This document shows, in pieces, positions 60,082-64,000 of a stretch of 64,000 bases of DNA. Every line of letters starts with the position of its first letter. Within the stretch, counting starts at the first letter, position 1. The DNA comes from Ardenticatena maritima (GTDB taxonomy: Bacteria; Chloroflexota; Anaerolineae; Ardenticatenales; Ardenticatenaceae). Below the pieces are notes generated by a model. It was not told where the DNA came from. It saw nothing but the letters and a program-made list of their open reading frames with translations, and ran no database searches. The position numbers were made by a program, and so were the translations under genes. The DNA lies in NCBI RefSeq assembly GCF_001306175.1, contig NZ_LGKN01000004.1:310001-374000 (forward strand). Reading direction: 5' to 3'.

Positions 60082-62303
60082 AACGAAATCCGCTTGACCG
60101 TCCAATCATCGTTGACGGGTGTTGCCGGCGCGAAGGTCAAGCCGCGCGTGGCGCTTTCGTTCAACAAGCGTTCCAACGGGTGTTGCTGTTCAAGCGAGCG
60201 CAAGCCCGACATCACCAACGAGCGAAAATCGCTGGGCTGCTCGGTGGCAATGAGCAGAACGGTTGTGCGCCCCGCCGGCGGTGAGACGGTCAATTCGCCT
60301 TTCAACCCCAATTGCAACGTGCGGTTAGCATCCAGGCGGTTGTCCACTGCACCCGGCGGCGGGTAGAACGGTTGCACGCTGAAATCGCTATTGAGCGCCA
60401 GCAAGGTGATATACACCGGGCGGGGGTGGCTGTTCTGCACGGTCAGCACCACCTTCTGCCCGAACGTCAGGCGATACATGCCATCGGCGTCGGGTGAAAG
60501 GGGCTGCACCTGCCCATTCGCGCCCAGCATCCCAAGCGCCAGCCCCATGGTGGTCTTCATCAAGGAAGCGGGGTCGGGGTTGTCGAGCAACGCCAGTTGG
60601 CGGTAGCGCGCCATGTGTTCGAGCCGCGCATGCAATCCCGCATGATCGGCGGCGTCGAACGGTGCGAGCAAGAGCCGCCCGGTAATCGTTTCCAGAAAGA
60701 CGCGCCCATCCGCCATACGCACAAACACCGCGCTGGGCGCACTGCGGGCATCGGTCAGGGTAATCCAGGGGAACGCGCCAAGCGACTCGGCGAGCATGGC
60801 GGCGCTTTCATCCAGCACAACCGGCAAGCGCATCTCCACGGGCGGCGCAAGCGGGCGGGCGCGTGCCCCCACCGGCACAGCCGCGCCTTCGGTCTGCACA
60901 GCCGTCGCCCGTGTGGCTTCCACACGCTGCACGCGCGCTTTGGCAAGCGGTTCAGCGTCGGCGAACGTTTCCACATCGGGCGCATAAAGCGCCAGCGGCG
61001 TTTCGGGACGCAAGCCATGCGCCGCCCCCGCATCGAGCGTGAGGGTCTGCCCCGCCACTTCCGTGACGGTGAATGCGGCATCACGCGGGCGCACCTGTCG
61101 CCCAAAAACAGTGCGCTCCACATCCCCTTCGACAACAGGGTGCTGGCTGGCAAAAAGGGCGTTCACCTGTTGCCCAACATCTAGAATGAGGTTCCGCCAC
61201 GTCGTATCGGTGGGCAAGGTCAACAAGGCGCGCACCAGGTGGTACGTCAGCGCGCCAAATTTGGCGGTGCGTCCATCCCCAAGCGGGACTTCGTACTCGT
61301 TGCTCAATTCCTCGGCGCGGCATCCACTCACCAGCACATAGCCGCCCCCCATCGGAAGCGCCCCCCGTTCGCCTTCGGCGTGCGCCGACGTACTGCGTGT
61401 GGCGGTCGAGGCGGGGGGTTCGCGCTCGTCCATAGGCACACGGCGCACCGTTCCCGTCTCGCGCGTGATACTGCCGCTGTGGCAACAGTCGAAGACCAGC
61501 ACAATGTCATCCGTTTTGGCTTGCAGACGGCTCACAAACGCGAACAACTCATCGTCGGTAATGTCGAACACACGCCCCTGCGGGTCGCGGCTGTCGTGAG
61601 GCACAATCGTTTCATCGCGTCCATCGGGCTCGTCGCCATGCACATCGCGCATTTGCGAACCGTGCCCGCTGTAATGCACATAGACGCGATCCCCCGGCTG
61701 GGTACGCGCCACCAACTGCTCGAACGCGTCCAGAATGTTCTGGCGGGTAGCCTGCTCATTCGTCAACAAGGTGATCTGCTCCGGCGAGACGCCAAAGCGC
61801 CGTACCAGCATATCGCGCACCGCGAGCACATCAGCGACGCATCCTTGCAAATCGGGAACGTGGGGCTGTGCATACGCATCAATGCCAATCAGCAATGCGC
61901 GGGTTGTCGGGCGAGGGGTTGCACCGGCATCGAAACCGGCGCCGGCTTCCACAGCACGGTCAATCGGGTTGGACATGGGGCTCTCCTTTGCCACATCAGC
62001 ATACGCCTCATCCAGCGCCGCCAGGCGCGCCTGTACTCGTGCTTGTTGTCGGCGTGTCAACCAGGCGAGAAATGCGCCGCCCAGCAACGCCCACGCGGTC
62101 ACAATGCCCGCCACATCACCGCCAACACGTCCCATCTGGAACGCGATGAACATCACCAGTACCCACGCAAACGCCAGCACGTAGGCAATAAATTCGAGCC
62201 ACTGCATGCGCTGCAACTGGCGCAAAAACGCCCGCTTCTGCATCTCGTAGGATTGCCGACGCGCCCACGCCTCAAACGCTTTTTCCGGGGGTGTTGAAGT
62301 CAT
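60063..62303 (-). CDS. Membrane-anchored metacaspase-like (C14) protein with DUF4384-like tail
   Basis: 746 residues from the ATG at 62303, which overlaps the HAD stop as ATGA. Two hydrophobic helices (about 35-75) precede a caspase-fold domain: RALLIGIDAYAQPHVPDLQGCVADVLAVRDMLV, YVHYSGHGSQMRDVHGDEPDGRDETIVPHD (catalytic His about 214), and DDIVLVFDCCHSGSI (catalytic Cys about 273). Both dyad residues are present. A middle domain of about 250 residues follows, then LTFGQKVVLTVQNSHPRPVYITLLALNSDFSVQPFYPP, a DUF4384-like module common behind bacterial metacaspases. Such proteins cleave after Arg/Lys, often Ca-dependently, in stress or defence; the target here is unknown. Confidence 0.85.
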   Translation of the reverse strand: MTSTPPEKAFEAWARRQSYEMQKRAFLRQLQRMQWLEFIAYVLAFAWVLVMFIAFQMGRVGGDVAGIVTAWALLGGAFLAWLTRRQQARVQARLAALDEAYADVAKESPMSNPIDRAVEAGAGFDAGATPRPTTRALLIGIDAYAQPHVPDLQGCVADVLAVRDMLVRRFGVSPEQITLLTNEQATRQNILDAFEQLVARTQPGDRVYVHYSGHGSQMRDVHGDEPDGRDETIVPHDSRDPQGRVFDITDDELFAFVSRLQAKTDDIVLVFDCCHSGSITRETGTVRRVPMDEREPPASTATRSTSAHAEGERGALPMGGGYVLVSGCRAEELSNEYEVPLGDGRTAKFGALTYHLVRALLTLPTDTTWRNLILDVGQQVNALFASQHPVVEGDVERTVFGRQVRPRDAAFTVTEVAGQTLTLDAGAAHGLRPETPLALYAPDVETFADAEPLAKARVQRVEATRATAVQTEGAAVPVGARARPLAPPVEMRLPVVLDESAAMLAESLGAFPWITLTDARSAPSAVFVRMADGRVFLETITGRLLLAPFDAADHAGLHARLEHMARYRQLALLDNPDPASLMKTTMGLALGMLGANGQVQPLSPDADGMYRLTFGQKVVLTVQNSHPRPVYITLLALNSDFSVQPFYPPPGAVDNRLDANRTLQLGLKGELTVSPPAGRTTVLLIATEQPSDFRSLVMSGLRSLEQQHPLERLLNESATRGLTFAPATPVNDDWTVKRISFYARPA

Positions 62304-63118
62304 GCGCCTGCTCCTGCTTCGTTCAGCACAAAACGCTCTAACGCCGCCGCCACCCCTTGGGCGTGCACAGGCGGCGCCACCCAATCGGCAATCGCCTGCA
62401 CTTCGGGGGCGGCGTTGCCCATCGCCACGCCCACCGCGGCGGCGCGCAACATGCTTTCATCGTTGCGGTTGTCGCCAATCGCCAGTGTCCGCGTGGGAGC
62501 AATGCCCAAGTGCTCAGCCAGCAACAAGAGCGCCCGCCCCTTGCTCACCTCGCGGTGCGTCAATTCAACAAAGCGCGCATGGCTCTGCACTACCTGCGCC
62601 ACCCGCCCCCACCGCTGGGCGGCTTCGGCAAGCAGGGCGGGCGTCTGCGCTTCATCACACACGAACACCACCTTGGTCGGTTCGCGCTGCACAAACGCCA
62701 GCAAATCGCCCACCACCTCAACCGGCGCCATCGGCGAAAGCGAGTGGTAGAACTCGGCTTCGGGCGTCATTTCGGCGACATAGAGCACATCGTCGAGATA
62801 GACGTTGAGGTGCACATCGTGCGCACGGGCGAACGCAATCGCTTCGCGGGTGATCGCGAGCGGGAGCGTCAGGTGCAACAGCGTGTTGGTCTCGTCGCGC
62901 ACAAGCGCCCCCTGGTAGCAAATCAGCGGCGCCGTCAAGCCCAATTGTTCCGCAAAGGGGCGCGTGGCGCAATACATACGCCCCGTTGCCAACGTCACCA
63001 CATGCCCGGCTGCCAGCGTGCGACGAATCGCCTCGGCAACACGCGGATGAATGCGCAAATCATGGTCGAACAGAGTACCGTCCAGGTCAAGCGCGATAAG
63101 CCAACGTTCATTGGTCAC
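62300..63118 (-). CDS. HAD superfamily Cof-type sugar phosphatase
   Basis: 272 residues from a GTG at 63118 (GGAG upstream) overlapping coaD by 11 bases. HAD motif I LIALDLDGTLFDHD, motif II ATGRMY, motif III Lys in the VSKGRALLLLAEHLG region, motif IV AIGDNRNDESMLRAAAVGVAMGNA. The large C2 cap (about 85-185) places it with Cof/YidA phosphatases acting on small phosphates or FMN. The substrate is unknown. Confidence 0.9.
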   Translation of the reverse strand: MTNERWLIALDLDGTLFDHDLRIHPRVAEAIRRTLAAGHVVTLATGRMYCATRPFAEQLGLTAPLICYQGALVRDETNTLLHLTLPLAITREAIAFARAHDVHLNVYLDDVLYVAEMTPEAEFYHSLSPMAPVEVVGDLLAFVQREPTKVVFVCDEAQTPALLAEAAQRWGRVAQVVQSHARFVELTHREVSKGRALLLLAEHLGIAPTRTLAIGDNRNDESMLRAAAVGVAMGNAAPEVQAIADWVAPPVHAQGVAAALERFVLNEAGAGA

Positions 63119-63590
63119 GGTGCTGCTCCACAAAAGCCGCCACTTCTTCGGGCACGAACAAGCCCAGTTTGTGGCTGTTGCGCACAATCATATCGCGCAC
63201 CAGCGTACTGCTGACAAACAATTCCCCGTTATCGGCGGGCAAAAAGACCGTATCAAGCCCACCCGACAAGCGAAAATTCATGTTGAACTGCTGAAACTCA
63301 TTCTGAAAGTCAGCCGAATTGCGCAACCCTTTGACAATCACGTCGGCATTTTTACGCCGCGCGTACTCCACCAGCAACATGCCAGTAAAACTGTCCACCT
63401 CCACATTGGGCAAATCCGCGGTCGCCAACCGCAACATCAACACGCGCTGTTCGGGCGTGAACATCGTCTTCTTGCGCGGGTTGTACCCCACCGCCACAAT
63501 CACCTGCTCGAACAGGCGCGCCGCACGGCGAATAATGTTCAAATGCCCATCCGTCGGTGGGTCAAAACTGCCAGGATAGACGGCAATCAT
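63108..63590 (-). CDS. coaD: Phosphopantetheine adenylyltransferase
   Basis: 160 residues from the ATG at 63590, with GAGGGAGGAG upstream. IAVYPGSFDPPTDGHLNIIRRAARLFEQVIVAVGYNPRKKTMFTPEQRVLML with T/HxGH, then IVKGLRNSADFQNEFQQFNMN and FVSSTLVRDMIV. This is the penultimate step of coenzyme A synthesis, making dephospho-CoA. It is first gene of the minus-strand run coaD-HAD-metacaspase, all with overlapping ends. Confidence 0.95.
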   Translation of the reverse strand: MIAVYPGSFDPPTDGHLNIIRRAARLFEQVIVAVGYNPRKKTMFTPEQRVLMLRLATADLPNVEVDSFTGMLLVEYARRKNADVIVKGLRNSADFQNEFQQFNMNFRLSGGLDTVFLPADNGELFVSSTLVRDMIVRNSHKLGLFVPEEVAAFVEQHRDQ

Positions 63591-63646
63591 GCGCTCCTCC
63601 CTCGTGGAATCTGCACCGATTATACACAAAGCCCATTTTGGGGCGA

Positions 63647-63675
63647 TTGCAAAGCCCAAAGGATGGGGCTATACT
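63647..63675 (+). promoter_or_regulatory. Promoter of the lmo0937-type gene
   Basis: TTGCAA (63647-63652), 17-base spacer, TATACT (63670-63675). Confidence 0.6.
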
Positions 63676-63710
63676 TTTGAGGCAAACAGTGATTGTGAGG
63701 AGAAAGACCT

Positions 63711-63875
63711 ATGGACCTTTCAGGTGTGCAAGGCAATTCCATCATCCTGGTCATTGCCGGCATCTTTCTGCTCTTTTGGGCATGGGGGTTTATCAAGAAA
63801 CTTGGCGGGCTGTTTCTGCACCTGTTATTGGGTGCGGCGATTATAGCGTTCCTCTACTACACAGGCATTCTGTAA
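63711..63875 (+). CDS. 54-residue lmo0937-type membrane protein
   Basis: GAGGAGAAAG precedes the ATG. The product has two helices (IILVIAGIFLLFWAWGF and LFLHLLLGAAIIAFLYYTGI) with the middle signature WGFIKKLGGLFLHLLL, resembling the lmo0937/DUF5670 family (xWLLGFxxxxxGGxIHxLL). These tiny stress-linked membrane proteins have no known activity. Confidence 0.7.
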   Translation: MDLSGVQGNSIILVIAGIFLLFWAWGFIKKLGGLFLHLLLGAAIIAFLYYTGIL

Positions 63876-63913
63876 ACCGCCCGCAACGCACAAACAACCT
63901 TGAAGGAGGGCTT

Positions 63914-64000
63914 ATGCACCCGTCTGGGGAAAGTCAAATAGCCTTACTTGAAAGCATGGTGAAGCATCTTGAAGATTACCTTGACGAGGACAAAGTCTTC
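63914..64000 (+). CDS. Start of an unidentified gene, cut by the window end
   Basis: The ATG at 63914 is preceded by AAGGAGGG. Only 29 codons are visible (MHPSGESQIALLESMVKHLE and on), an acidic helical start. The product cannot be named. It lies 38 bases after the lmo0937-type gene in the same direction, so it may share its promoter. Confidence 0.55.
   Translation, partial: MHPSGESQIALLESMVKHLEDYLDEDKVF

Overview
The window is a dense, high-GC bacterial chromosome segment. It holds 55 protein genes on both strands, mostly in short runs with start and stop codons touching or overlapping (ATGA, GTGA). No rRNA, tRNA, CRISPR array, insertion sequence or phage gene was seen. Several features point to a Chloroflexota bacterium of the Anaerolineae/Ardenticatenia type, as an inference only: long Pro-Thr linkers in exported proteins, DUF2339 and M61 proteins, an FHA/Ser-Thr-kinase pair, an archaeal-type prolyl-tRNA synthetase, a two-domain ThyX and a CruF-like carotenoid protein. 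Promoters look sigma70-like, with TTGAAA/TTGACA, a spacer of 16-17 and a recurrent TATACT -10 box.

Region 1 (1-8.5 kb): a membrane-anchored Ig/FlgD-like protein; an AhpD-type peroxidase whose second redox cysteine is a TGA codon with a hairpin behind it (candidate selenoprotein); then, on the minus strand, a P-type Ca-ATPase, a GH13-like glycosidase and a SpoIID/LytB protein. Region 2 (8.5-23.5 kb): a large GAF/HD-GYP protein; a plus-strand run of tgt, two methyltransferases, a CruF-like hydratase, an M61 peptidase, a 46-residue membrane protein and DUF2339; a small helical protein; obg-nadD; and a divergent FHA-winged-helix regulator and Ser/Thr kinase. Region 3 (23.5-33 kb): a GH3-like exported protein, an ACT protein, an MBL hydrolase, an ABC exporter whose permease carries a SpoIIM domain, and a LysM/C39/TPR lipoprotein. 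This stretch has the richest non-coding content: two convergent terminators, a possible C-rich sRNA, a structured gap, paired palindromes and a probable ncRNA with its own promoter and terminator.

Region 4 (33-42 kb, mostly minus strand): a CDP-alcohol phosphatidyltransferase, GT4 glycosyltransferase, lysophospholipid acyltransferase and inositol-phosphate synthase, which together resemble the actinobacterial phosphatidylinositol-mannoside locus; a TetR-controlled drug-efflux operon with a clear operator; and endonuclease V (probably leaderless), an alpha/beta hydrolase and a sirtuin. Region 5 (42-50 kb): lgt with a class D/E-like sortase and two small membrane proteins; a TPR protein; a tight metallophosphoesterase/ParB-like/LOG-family trio; and proS. 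Region 6 (50-64 kb): a 1454-residue PAS/GAF/GGDEF/EAL protein, two-domain ThyX, an M3 oligopeptidase with a GNAT acetyltransferase, DUF1499, an AlkZ-related protein, a membrane-anchored metacaspase-like protein, a HAD phosphatase, coaD, a 54-residue lmo0937-type membrane protein and a gene running off the end.

The strongest leads are the TGA-interrupted AhpD gene, the ncRNA upstream of the LysM/C39 lipoprotein, and the inositol-lipid locus with its unusual ino1 promoter. All functional calls come from motif recognition by eye; no search was run.
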